Of a stretch of 64,000 nucleotides of DNA, positions 32,259 through 41,612 are shown in pieces. This stretch comes from an uncultured bacterium (GTDB lineage: Bacteria > Bacteroidota > Bacteroidia > Bacteroidales > Bacteroidaceae), in NCBI GenBank assembly GCA_905216025.1, contig CAJMSE010000001.1:121865-185864 (forward strand). Direction: 5' to 3'. Within the stretch, counting starts at the first letter, position 1. Every line of letters starts with the position of its first letter. A program made the position numbers and the translations under genes. Below the pieces are notes generated by a model. That model was not told the DNA's origin. It saw only the letters and a list, made by a program, of their open reading frames with translations, and searched no databases.

Positions 32259-34337
32259 ATGGACAAGGCTTATCAACTTTTGAAATCCGTATATGGTTAT
32301 GATTCCTTCAGGCCTCTTCAGAAGGAAGTTATTGACCATGTTTTATCCGGGCAGGATGCATTGGTATTGATGCCTACGGGTGGCGGCAAATCAATATGTT
32401 ATCAGATACCTGCACTTTTGCTTGAAGGTATGGCACTCGTTGTGTCACCTCTCATCTCCTTGATGAAAGACCAAGTGGATACCCTACAAGCTAATGGCAT
32501 TGCTGCTGATGCATTAAACAGCAGCAAAGAGGAACTGGCCAATAGGACCATCCATGAACGTTGTCAAAAGGGAGAACTAAGGATTCTATATATTTCACCA
32601 GAACGTCTGATTGCGGAAATTCCTTGGCTGCAACAATGTGTAAAGGTGTCCATGATTGCCATAGACGAGGCGCACTGTGTCTCACAATGGGGACATGATT
32701 TCCGACCGGAATATACTCAACTGGGAATACTGGATGAATGTTTCCCTAAAGTTCCAAGACTTGCTTTGACCGCAACGGCAGACAAGATCACCAAAACAGA
32801 CATAGTTGAGCAATTACATTTGCGTAATCCTAAAGTTTTCATCAGTAGCTTTGACCGTCCCAATCTAAGTCTTGATGTGCGCAAGGGTTATCGGAAACGT
32901 GAGCGCATGAGCACTATCTTGAACGTTATCAGCCGTCATCCTAATGAAAGCGGGATTATATATTGTCTGTCAAGAAAAGGCACAGAGGATTTAGCAACCG
33001 ACTTGAAATCCAATGGCATTGCGGCTGGAATTTATCATGCCGGTCTCTCATCAGAGGAGAGAACTCGCGTACAAGACGATTTCATTAATGACCGTATCCA
33101 TGTGATATGCGCCACAATCGCTTTTGGTATGGGTATAGACAAAAGCAACATACGCTTTATTATACACAACAACCTGCCCAAAAGTATCGAGAGTTTCTAT
33201 CAGGAAATAGGTCGTGGAGGTAGAGATGGGTTGCCAACAGAGACTATACTATTCTATAATTTACAGGATTTGATAACACTTCGTGGTTTTGCTGAAAAAA
33301 GCGGTCAACGTGAAATCAACATGGAAAAGTTGAACCGCATGCAAGAATATGCCGAAGCGCAAGTATGCCGAAGGCGGATTCTTTTGAATTACTTCGGTGA
33401 AACCAGTGAATGCCATTGTGGTAATTGTGATGTATGCAAGAATCCACCACAAAACTTTGATGGTTCGGTTCTTGTCCAAAAAGCATTGTCTGCCATCAAA
33501 AGATGCAATGAGAGAATAGGTTTTTCTGTGACAGTAGATGTATTGAAAGGCAGTTTGTCCTCTACGGTTGTAGCGAAAGGCTATAATAAATTTAGGACAT
33601 TTGGAGTGGGACGTAACGTGCCCGCCAATGATTGGTACGCTTACCTGCTGCAGATGCTTCAAATGGGCTATATCGAGATTGCTTACAATGAAGACAAACA
33701 TCTAAAAGTTACACCTTTGGGCGAAGATATACTATATGGACGAAAGCAAGCACAACTGTCTGTCATCGTTCGCGAAGACTTACGTGTAACAAAGCAAAAG
33801 CGTAAGAACATCATTTCTAAATCGTCTATGGATACTATTTCTGACGATGACTTGCTATTTGAAAAACTGAGGGCATTGCGCAAGACTATCGCTGATGAAA
33901 TAGGAAAACCTGCATATATTATCCTTTCAGATAAGTCTCTGCGTTCTCTTGCTTCCAAAAAGCCAACAAACCTTTCTCTTTTTGGAAATGTTTACGGTAT
34001 AGGTGAACACAAGAAAATGCTATTGGGTGAACGTTTTGTTGATTTGATTTGCAATCACCTTGGAGTTTCTCGTTCGCCCGAACCTATTACATCACCCTTT
34101 CAAAGCCAGACAGCAGATAAGAAAACAGAGGTTATCTCAGCTGTAAAAACTAATTTATCATATATGGATAGGCAGAAACAATTATACCGCAATGCATATG
34201 CGCCTTGGACAGAAGAAGAAGAAAGGACATTGCTTGACCTTCACAAACAAGGAAAAAAGGTTTCTGAACTTATTGATATATTCCAAAGAAATGCTGGGGC
34301 AATCCGCTCAAGGCTAAAGCGATTAGGCGAATTATAA
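32259..34337 (+). CDS. recQ: RecQ-family DNA helicase
   Basis: A 692-residue 3'-5' helicase. Motif I is MPTGGGKSICYQ, the DEAH box is AIDEAHCVSQWGHDFRPEY, and motif VI is QEIGRGGRDG. The zinc site (CRRRILLNYFGETSECHCGNCDVC) and winged helix follow, then an HRDC domain (about 520-610). A C-terminal Myb/HTH-like segment (APWTEEEERTLLDLHKQGKK, then the end of the protein) is common in Bacteroidetes RecQ. Its AT-rich codon use differs from genes on both sides, suggesting transfer. The exonuclease-helicase fusion follows 23 bp downstream, so both act as a module. It may not be the housekeeping RecQ of this genome. Confidence 0.93.
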   Translation: MDKAYQLLKSVYGYDSFRPLQKEVIDHVLSGQDALVLMPTGGGKSICYQIPALLLEGMALVVSPLISLMKDQVDTLQANGIAADALNSSKEELANRTIHERCQKGELRILYISPERLIAEIPWLQQCVKVSMIAIDEAHCVSQWGHDFRPEYTQLGILDECFPKVPRLALTATADKITKTDIVEQLHLRNPKVFISSFDRPNLSLDVRKGYRKRERMSTILNVISRHPNESGIIYCLSRKGTEDLATDLKSNGIAAGIYHAGLSSEERTRVQDDFINDRIHVICATIAFGMGIDKSNIRFIIHNNLPKSIESFYQEIGRGGRDGLPTETILFYNLQDLITLRGFAEKSGQREINMEKLNRMQEYAEAQVCRRRILLNYFGETSECHCGNCDVCKNPPQNFDGSVLVQKALSAIKRCNERIGFSVTVDVLKGSLSSTVVAKGYNKFRTFGVGRNVPANDWYAYLLQMLQMGYIEIAYNEDKHLKVTPLGEDILYGRKQAQLSVIVREDLRVTKQKRKNIISKSSMDTISDDDLLFEKLRALRKTIADEIGKPAYIILSDKSLRSLASKKPTNLSLFGNVYGIGEHKKMLLGERFVDLICNHLGVSRSPEPITSPFQSQTADKKTEVISAVKTNLSYMDRQKQLYRNAYAPWTEEEERTLLDLHKQGKKVSELIDIFQRNAGAIRSRLKRLGEL

Positions 34338-34360
34338 CAATCTATACCATATCCCAAAAT

Positions 34361-37300
34361 ATGTCTTTCTGGAATAGAATTATATATACAATCAACGGCG
34401 CAGATGGTCGGTCGGCTTACTCACAGGAAGTGTCATACGATGCTTCCCGTTATGTTTTTGTGGATGTTGAGGTCGGATTAAAGGATCATAAGATTCATGA
34501 TATTGGTGCTCTTAGATGGGATGGAGCTGTATATCATTCTGCAAACAAGCGGGAGCTGATGGATTTCTTAAAAGACGCGGATTTTATCTGTGGACATAAC
34601 ATAATCAATCATGATGCCAAATATCTGTTTGAAGAAGAGTCACACAGATGCTTGCTCGTTGACACACTGTTTGTGTCACCATTACTTTTTCCAGAGCGTC
34701 CTTACCATCGTTTGTTAAAAGATGACAAGCTAATAAGCGAACAGATGAACAATCCTGTCAACGACTGTAAGAAGGCTTATGACTTACTAATGGATGAGGT
34801 GACCAAATGGGATGAGCTTTCTACTTCAGCTAAGACAATATTCTCAACCCTCCTTCAAGACCATGACGAGTTCAAGGGATTCTTCACTTTTATCAATGCC
34901 AAGGTCGGTAAGAAAGAAACATTAGCAAAGTTGATTCGTTCAAAGTATATCGGCAAGATTTGCGAACATGCAGATATTGAAAGCATGATAAATCAGCATC
35001 CTTGTGAACTGGCATACGCGCTTGCATTGATAGACACCACAGACTATCGTTCCATCACACCGGCATGGGTGCTCCATAATTATCCGAATGTGGAGAATCT
35101 TATACGCCTTCTCCGACATACAAAATGTACGGAAGGTTGTGATTATTGCAATAAAGACCTTGATGTACTTGTTAATCTGAAACAGTTCTTCGGCTTTAAT
35201 AAATTCCGGACCTACGAAGGCGAACCGCTACAGGAGAATGCAGCCCGTGCTGCCGTGGAGCATGAATCATTATTGGCCATCTTCCCTACAGGCGGAGGGA
35301 AATCACTGACATTCCAGTTGCCTGCCTTGATGGAGGGGCACTCTGTACATGGACTTACTGTTGTAATCTCGCCCTTGCAGTCATTGATGAAAGACCAAGT
35401 GGACAACTTGGCAGAAAGAGGTATTACAGATGCCGTCACTATCAATGGCTTACTCGATCCTATCAGCCGTTCTGAGGCTATTCAACGAGTGATGGACGGT
35501 GATGCCTCGCTATTGTATATTGCTCCAGAGATGCTTCGGTCGAAGACGATAGAGAAGATTTTGCTGGCACGCCATGTAGTACGATTTGTGATAGACGAAG
35601 CGCATTGTTTCTCCTCTTGGGGACATGACTTCCGGGTAGATTATCTCTACATTGGCAAGTTTATCAGTCAATATCAGAAGAATAAAAAGTGTCGTGAACC
35701 AATACCCGTTTCCTGCTTCACCGCCACAGCAAAACAGAAGGTGGTGCAGGACATTTGCGACTATTTCAAACAGACACTCAACCTCGACCTTCAGATTTTT
35801 GCTTCTTCGGCAACCCGTACTAATCTACGTTATTCGGTTATCCACGCTGACACGGATGAGGATAAATATATGAAATTACGTTCATTGATAGCCGAATCAT
35901 CTTGCCCTACCATTGTATATGTATCCCGAACCAAACGTACAAGACAACTGGCAGACAAGCTCACTCGGGACGGGTTCAAGGCTCTACCCTTCAATGGCAA
36001 GATGGATGCGGAAGACAAAATTACCAATCAGGAAGCTTTCATGAATGACCGTGTGCGCATTATTGTGGCAACCTCGGCTTTTGGAATGGGTGTTGACAAA
36101 AAAGATGTGGGGCTGGTGATACATTATGACATTTCTGATTCATTAGAGAATTATGTCCAGGAGGCTGGTCGTGCTGGTCGTGACCCACATCTCGAAGCGC
36201 GCTGTTTTGTGCTATATAGCGACGCTGACCTTGACAAACATTTTATCTTGCTCAATCAAACAAAGCTCAGTATTAGTGAGATACAGCAGGTATGGAAGGC
36301 CGTGAAAGACTTGACTAGACAACGTATGCGTGCATGCTGCTCTGCTTTGGAAATAGCCAGAAAGGCAGGTTGGGACGACTCAGTATCTGACATTGAGACA
36401 CGTGTACGGACAGCTTTGGCTGCATTGGAACAGGCAGGCTACCTGGAGCGTGGAAACAACGTACCACATGTCTATGCCACGGGCATCACCGTGAAGAACA
36501 TAGATGAAGCCCGCAGACGTATCACGGAATCCTTGCTTTTTGAGAATGAGGAGATTGAAAAGGCTGTGCGCATCATAAAATCACTGATATCACAGAAATA
36601 TATTGCCAAAGCTCAAGACGCAGAAGCGGAATCGCGCATAGATTATCTGGCAGACATTCTCGGACTGAGCAAGAGCGAGGTTGTCTCCAGCGTAGAGCGT
36701 ATGCGCCAAGAAGGTATCCTTGCCGATTCAAAGGACATTTCCGCTTTTCTGAACGATGCAGGAGAATCGGAAAACAAGTCGAAGCGTCTGTTGGAACGCT
36801 TCACGAAACTTGAACGTTACATTCTCGAACATATATCTAATGCTCCACTTCGCATCTCATACAAGCAACTGAACGACAATGCCCAGAAAGAAGGTGTCAA
36901 GACTGCGACAGAAAAAGATATCCGCACATTGTTATATTTCTTGACCGTCAAAGGCTACACACGCAAGAAAGAGGATGCCGCACGCAATATTGAGTTGATT
37001 TGCCAAGTGGGTATGGAATCGACTCTGAAACGCTTTGAAAAGCGTATGGAGATATGCCATTTTACAATTGAATGGCTGTACAGGCAAATATCGCCGGCCA
37101 CAGAGGAAGGGGCAAGGAATAATGGAGTCCAGTTCTCCGTAGTGGAACTGTTGAATGATTTAAAAACCAATGGAAGAACCTTGTTTGGCACCATACAGGA
37201 TGTACAATTGGAAGATGTAGAAGAGGCATTGCTCTACCTGTCGAAGATTGGTGCCCTGAAATTGGAGGGCGGTTTCCTTGTGCTCTATAATGCCATGGAT

Positions 37301-39226
37301 ATCCGTCGTATCAAGGATAGCAGACTGCGTTATAAACAGGAGGACTATCGTATGCTCAGCGAGTTCTACAAACAGAAGATTCAGCAAGTGCATATCGTGG
37401 GCGAATATGCCAATCTGATGGTGCGTGACTATAATGCAGCTCTGCAGTATGTGCAGGATTACTTCCAGATGGATTACAAGCGGTTTGTTTCGAAATATTT
37501 CAAAGGAGAGCGCGTACGGGAGATAGAGCGAAACGTTACCCCGGAGAAGTATAAGCATATTTTTAGTACGCTTTCTGCAAAACAGATGGAAATTATCTCC
37601 GACAAAGAATCGCGTTGCATCGTGGTGGCGGCAGGGCCAGGCAGTGGAAAGACGCGAGTCCTGGTACATAAGCTCGCCTCGTTGCTATTGCTCGAAAATG
37701 TCAAGCACGAACAGCTGTTGATGCTCACATTCTCACGTGCGGCGGCCATAGAGTTCAAACAGCGGCTAATGGGGCTTATCGGCAATGCTGCCCATTTTGT
37801 CGAAATCAAGACTTTCCATTCCTATTGTTTTGACCTGTTGGGCAAAATTGGCAATCTCGATGATGCAAAGGATGTGGTGGCGCGTGCTGCGCAAATGATT
37901 AAAGATGGAGAAGTGGAACCGAACCGTATTGCCAAGACGGTTTTGGTCATTGACGAGGCGCAGGACATGAGTGATGAGGAGTATGCCTTGGTACATGCCT
38001 TGATGACAGCCAACGAAGAGATACGCATTATTGCCGTTGGCGATGACGATCAGAATATATTTGAGTTCCGTGGTTCAGACTCCCGTTACATGACTCAGCT
38101 ACTGAAAAAATCAGAAGGGCGGTTTGTCGAGATGACAGAGAACTACCGCAGTTCGCGGCATGTGGTCGATTTTGCCAACGCATTTGTGAGTGGAATAAGG
38201 GGACGAATGAAAAGGGAACCCATCATTTCCATGAATCATAAAGAAGGGTTCGTTAGCATTCATCATCATGTTTCGCATATAATGTACCAACCTCTTGTCG
38301 ATAATCTGCTGGCTCACCGTGGGGAAGGTTCCACTTGTGTATTGACTCAAACTAACGAGGAGGCGGTCATCCTTGTCGCTTTGTTGCGTAAACACGGACT
38401 GAACAGCAAACTGGTGCAGAGCATGGACGGTTTCCGGTTCTGGAATATGGCTGAGGTGCGCATGTTCCTCAAGTTGATAAACCGACATAGACCGATTATC
38501 CCGGATGAAGTATGGGATAATGCAAAAAACAAGACTTTTGCCATGTATGCCAATTCATCGAGTCTTCATTACCTGCAACGGTGTCTCTTGCTATTTGAAC
38601 AGACAAATAAAACAAAGTATCACACAGACTTCAAGGAATTTGTATTCGAATCGTCGGTCGAGGATTTCTGTGACCTTACAGGTGCAGACGTAGTAGTCTC
38701 TACAATACATAAGGCCAAAGGACGTGAGTTTGATGATGTTTATATGCTCATCACTAAGCCTCAGCATATTCAGGATGAAGTGTTGCGCCGATATTATGTG
38801 GGAGCTACCCGTGCAAAAGAGCGTCTGTTCATCCATACCGACAGCCCTCTTTTAGACCGCATGCCTGCTGATGAACATCATATCTGCCAGCAACTGTATG
38901 ATATGCCTGACGAGATTGTTCTACAATTATCGCACAAGGATGTAAATCTCGGCTTTTTCAAATCGCGAAAGAATAAGATACTTGAACTCAGAGCAGGTCA
39001 GAAACTTCGTTTTGACAACAACTATCTTTATGACAATTGTACGGACATGGCCGTTGCCCAATTGTCACAGAAGATGCAAGGTGAATTACGTCTTTGGAAA
39101 GGAAAAGGCTACTCTGTCATTTCTGCTTCCATCCGTTTTATTGTAGCATGGCGTCCGAAGGATGCACCGCAGGAAGAAAAAGAGCATGCCGTATTGCTCG
39201 TCGATTTAATACTCAAAAAAATATAG
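34361..39226 (+). CDS. Giant fusion: DEDD exonuclease - RecQ helicase - UvrD/Rep helicase
   Basis: A 1621-residue protein. Residues about 30-150 form a DnaQ-like 3'-5' exonuclease (FVDVEVG for DxE, ICGHNIINHDAKYL, and a final NDCKKAYDLL in the place of HxxxxD). A RecQ-type helicase follows, with Walker A at about 308 (FPTGGGKSLTFQ), DEAH at about 412 (VIDEAHCFSSWGHDFR) and QEAGRAGRD. A linker with winged-helix-like segments comes next. Then a UvrD/Rep helicase has AAGPGSGKTRV at about 1089, VLVIDEAQDMSDEE at about 1198, VGDDDQNIFEFRGS and STIHKAKGREF. Two helicase motors of different superfamilies plus a nuclease in one chain suggests end processing or destruction of unusual DNA. Family known only as predicted helicases; physiological role unknown. 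Confidence 0.9.
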   Translation: MSFWNRIIYTINGADGRSAYSQEVSYDASRYVFVDVEVGLKDHKIHDIGALRWDGAVYHSANKRELMDFLKDADFICGHNIINHDAKYLFEEESHRCLLVDTLFVSPLLFPERPYHRLLKDDKLISEQMNNPVNDCKKAYDLLMDEVTKWDELSTSAKTIFSTLLQDHDEFKGFFTFINAKVGKKETLAKLIRSKYIGKICEHADIESMINQHPCELAYALALIDTTDYRSITPAWVLHNYPNVENLIRLLRHTKCTEGCDYCNKDLDVLVNLKQFFGFNKFRTYEGEPLQENAARAAVEHESLLAIFPTGGGKSLTFQLPALMEGHSVHGLTVVISPLQSLMKDQVDNLAERGITDAVTINGLLDPISRSEAIQRVMDGDASLLYIAPEMLRSKTIEKILLARHVVRFVIDEAHCFSSWGHDFRVDYLYIGKFISQYQKNKKCREPIPVSCFTATAKQKVVQDICDYFKQTLNLDLQIFASSATRTNLRYSVIHADTDEDKYMKLRSLIAESSCPTIVYVSRTKRTRQLADKLTRDGFKALPFNGKMDAEDKITNQEAFMNDRVRIIVATSAFGMGVDKKDVGLVIHYDISDSLENYVQEAGRAGRDPHLEARCFVLYSDADLDKHFILLNQTKLSISEIQQVWKAVKDLTRQRMRACCSALEIARKAGWDDSVSDIETRVRTALAALEQAGYLERGNNVPHVYATGITVKNIDEARRRITESLLFENEEIEKAVRIIKSLISQKYIAKAQDAEAESRIDYLADILGLSKSEVVSSVERMRQEGILADSKDISAFLNDAGESENKSKRLLERFTKLERYILEHISNAPLRISYKQLNDNAQKEGVKTATEKDIRTLLYFLTVKGYTRKKEDAARNIELICQVGMESTLKRFEKRMEICHFTIEWLYRQISPATEEGARNNGVQFSVVELLNDLKTNGRTLFGTIQDVQLEDVEEALLYLSKIGALKLEGGFLVLYNAMDIRRIKDSRLRYKQEDYRMLSEFYKQKIQQVHIVGEYANLMVRDYNAALQYVQDYFQMDYKRFVSKYFKGERVREIERNVTPEKYKHIFSTLSAKQMEIISDKESRCIVVAAGPGSGKTRVLVHKLASLLLLENVKHEQLLMLTFSRAAAIEFKQRLMGLIGNAAHFVEIKTFHSYCFDLLGKIGNLDDAKDVVARAAQMIKDGEVEPNRIAKTVLVIDEAQDMSDEEYALVHALMTANEEIRIIAVGDDDQNIFEFRGSDSRYMTQLLKKSEGRFVEMTENYRSSRHVVDFANAFVSGIRGRMKREPIISMNHKEGFVSIHHHVSHIMYQPLVDNLLAHRGEGSTCVLTQTNEEAVILVALLRKHGLNSKLVQSMDGFRFWNMAEVRMFLKLINRHRPIIPDEVWDNAKNKTFAMYANSSSLHYLQRCLLLFEQTNKTKYHTDFKEFVFESSVEDFCDLTGADVVVSTIHKAKGREFDDVYMLITKPQHIQDEVLRRYYVGATRAKERLFIHTDSPLLDRMPADEHHICQQLYDMPDEIVLQLSHKDVNLGFFKSRKNKILELRAGQKLRFDNNYLYDNCTDMAVAQLSQKMQGELRLWKGKGYSVISASIRFIVAWRPKDAPQEEKEHAVLLVDLILKKI

Positions 39227-39310
39227 AATGCTATAATCGTCTCCATGTTCCACAAGATTGGGCGTGGAGACAGACGAGTAAAGCGTGAACAGGTCATCAA
39301 ACTTGCAGAA

Positions 39311-39787
39311 CTATTCCTGCCCGTCACCGAGCACCTCCTTGCGCCGCTCCTCCATCATGGCCTTGGCCTCTGTAGACCATGCGAGCTCGACGTCACGGCC
39401 GAGCGGCGCGCGCATGGAGCGGCCCGTGGCCGTGGCGAGCAGCTTCACCGACTTCACGGCGGAGCCCACGCGGGCCTGCGCGGCAAACTGGCCCGTGGCG
39501 GCGGCGAGGCCGCCGACGTCGGCATACGGACGACTTTCGGTAGAGAGCTTGAAGATGGCGAGGTCGCCTATCTTCACCGAGTTGCCCGCAAGGAGCTGCT
39601 CGCGTATGCAGCGGACGAAGTCTGTGAGCAGGCCCTCTATCATCCCGACGGTGAAAGGGGTGTGATGCGCCTCCATGTGCAGCGCCAGCTCGTGTATGTC
39701 GAGCATCTGTTTCGTCACCGAACGGACATACCAGTTTTTCTTGTTGCTTGTCACGTCCAAGCCCTCGTACCATTTCAATTCAAGCAT
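39311..39787 (-). CDS. HU/IHF-related DNA-binding protein (HU-HIG type)
   Basis: A protein of 158 residues when started at the ATG at 39787 (LELKWYEGLDVTSNKKNWYV); an ATG at 39838 is an alternative. The central part (MEAHHTPFTVGMIEGLLTDF, then LLAGNSVKIGDLAIFKLS) has the helix-turn-helix dimer and strand of HU proteins, with the long N-terminal strand and Ala-rich C-terminus of the Bacteroidetes histone-like group (TIGR01201). Many genomes of this order carry multiple copies. It probably binds and bends DNA. It converges on the helicase gene with 84 bp between stops and is read away from the 22-bp array 3. Confidence 0.85.
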   Translation of the reverse strand: MLELKWYEGLDVTSNKKNWYVRSVTKQMLDIHELALHMEAHHTPFTVGMIEGLLTDFVRCIREQLLAGNSVKIGDLAIFKLSTESRPYADVGGLAAATGQFAAQARVGSAVKSVKLLATATGRSMRAPLGRDVELAWSTEAKAMMEERRKEVLGDGQE

Positions 39788-39961
39788 GATTGTCTGTTTT
39801 TTCAACGGTTCATTATCTACGACGGTAAAATTACGCATTATTTCCGTCACCGGAGTGCCCGACGGCAGTTTTTTCTGCAGTTTTATGACTTTTTATACGC
39901 GTTCGGGAAAATTATATCCATGCCGTTTCAAATAGCCATACGGCACACACGCCCATGCCGT

Positions 39962-40201
39962 GCTATATAGTACGCGATGAAAAACCAATGGTATTTTTGA
40001 AAATACCAATGGTTTTTAGAAAAATACCAATGGTATTTTTTCGTCAGGATAGTAGTAGAGCTATCGGAAAACGGCATCCATGCAGGTGGAAACGGCATCC
40101 ATAGCAGGAGAGAACGGCATCCACAGCAGGCGGAAACAGCATCAACGGCAAACTGATACTGCATCCGCATGATACGCGAGAGCGGCATTTTACAAGGCCA
40201 G
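39962..40201. repeat. 21/22-bp phased tandem array 3
   Basis: Diverged units recur at 21-22 bp: ACCAATGG at 39984, 40005 and 40026, then ACGGCATCC-type cores at 40071, 40092, 40114, 40136 and 40158, with a weaker one near 40181. The first block holds the near-palindrome TACCAATGGTA. The array lies between the divergent HU-like and DUF3089 genes; the rest of the 519-bp gap shows only the DUF3089 promoter. Confidence 0.8.
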
Positions 40202-40248
40202 AACCGGTTTATTACAGCTTCCGGAGGGCTTTATTAACTGAAAATGAC

Positions 40249-40256
40249 TATCTTTG
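40249..40256 (+). promoter_or_regulatory. -7 promoter box for the DUF3089 lipoprotein
   Basis: TATCTTTG, 50 bp before the ATG at 40307; a TTTA lies near the -33 position. Confidence 0.5.
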
Positions 40257-40306
40257 CATTACGGTTCGCGCAGCGATTCTAATGCGCGGCATAACTAACC
40301 GATAAC

Positions 40307-41296
40307 ATGACGATGATGAAGAGAATTAAGATGACATGCTGCGTGACGGCCGCTGCGGCCCTTGCCATATGCTCATGCGGCAGCACGGGCGGCGCGGATG
40401 AGGCAATGGCACAGCACGTGCCGGCTGCTCCCGACTATGCAGACACGGCGATGTGGGTGAGCTACACGCAGCCTGAAGAAGACTCGGGTGTGGACGTGTT
40501 CTACATACCCTCGACATGGGAGTTCGACTACACCGCGCAGGACGGGAAGATATGCCACTATGCCGACCCGGCCATCAAGGCGCACCGCGACGACATGAGG
40601 ACGGAGATGGACAAGGTGGCGGAGTATATGGCCGGCGGAAACAGGTTTTACTCGCCGTACTACAGGCATATCACCCTCGACACGTGGGCCACGCTCGACG
40701 AGGATACCATCGAGGCGCGCTACCGCAGCGTGTCGTTCACCGACGTGCGCGCCGCGTTCGGCCATTTCGAGGCGCATAGCAGCGGAGGACGGCCGTTCAT
40801 CCTCGCCGGATTCAGCCAGGGGGCGAAGTCGGTGGTCGAACTGATGAAGATTCTCACGCCCGAACAGCAGGGCCGGATGGTGGCAGCGTACGTGCTCGGA
40901 TATAAGGTGACGCCGGCAGATGCCGCTGCCGCGCCGTGGATAAGGGCCGCGCAGGGTGCGGACGACACGGGCGTCACGGTGTGCTACAACTCCGTCTCGG
41001 ATATCAAGTATGTCAAACCGGTTGTCGCCGCGCCGAACATCATGTGCATCAACCCCGTGAACTGGCGAACTGACGGCACGCCGGCCGTGCTCGACGATAC
41101 CGTCACGGTGACGCTCAACACGGCGCACAACGTGCTCGTGCTCAGCGGTTTCGACGGCAGCTACCTGCCTAATATCCTCGGCATCCTCAACACCGGCGAC
41201 TATCACGGAATTGAACCGTGGGTATACAGCGAATGCCTGAGAGAGAACATCAAGGAGCGCATCAGGGCGTTCAAGCGCAGAAAGGCGAAGGAATGA
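40307..41296 (+). CDS. DUF3089 alpha/beta-hydrolase-like lipoprotein
   Basis: A 329-residue exported protein with a lipoprotein signal (LAICSCGS lipobox). The body resembles the DUF3089 family: VFYIPSTWEFDY near the N-terminus, RPFILAGFSQGAKSV with a GxSxG nucleophile elbow in the centre, and a late HNVLVLSGFDGSY block. It is probably a serine esterase or lipase at the cell envelope, but no substrate is known for the family. The C-terminus is very basic (RAFKRRKAKE). Transcribed alone; the nested inverted repeat follows. Confidence 0.82.
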   Translation: MTMMKRIKMTCCVTAAAALAICSCGSTGGADEAMAQHVPAAPDYADTAMWVSYTQPEEDSGVDVFYIPSTWEFDYTAQDGKICHYADPAIKAHRDDMRTEMDKVAEYMAGGNRFYSPYYRHITLDTWATLDEDTIEARYRSVSFTDVRAAFGHFEAHSSGGRPFILAGFSQGAKSVVELMKILTPEQQGRMVAAYVLGYKVTPADAAAAPWIRAAQGADDTGVTVCYNSVSDIKYVKPVVAAPNIMCINPVNWRTDGTPAVLDDTVTVTLNTAHNVLVLSGFDGSYLPNILGILNTGDYHGIEPWVYSECLRENIKERIRAFKRRKAKE

Positions 41297-41320
41297 AGAT
41301 AAACGAAAAGAAAAGGAGAG

Positions 41321-41547
41321 ATAAACGCAAAGACGCAGGGGCGCAAAGGGGATGGAAGATTGTTTAAAACGAAAAGAAAAGGAGGTTTAAATGCAAAGAC
41401 AAAAGAATATAAACGCAAAGGTCGCAAAGACGCAAAGCCTTGATATGTAAAAGTGAAAGTCAAGAAACAAAAGTCCTTTGCGTCTTTGCGACCTTTGCGT
41501 TAAAAAAAAACTTCCGACTCTTTGCGCCCCTGCGTCTTTGCGTTTAT
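41321..41547. repeat. Two nested perfect inverted repeats built from CGCAAAG units
   Basis: Outer arms of 28 bp (41321-41348 and 41520-41547) and inner arms of 26 bp (41412-41437 and 41476-41501) are each exact reverse complements. Both are made of the unit CGCAAAG at 7-9 bp intervals. The loop is 38 nt and the gaps between outer and inner arms are 63 and 18 nt. The element fills the 316-bp gap between the DUF3089 gene and tex. A reading frame that extends tex upstream to 41478 is only a translation of the repeat. Confidence 0.88.
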
Positions 41548-41612
41548 ATCCTTTCGGCTCAGCGTTTCAAGCGTATAAACAGATTATTTACCATACATTA
41601 ATTATAATAAGG

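Noticed and set aside
41478..41612. N-terminal extension of Tex by 45 residues
   Set aside because: The extension is translation of the nested inverted repeat; homologues start at MNEEIF-like sequence after 41613.
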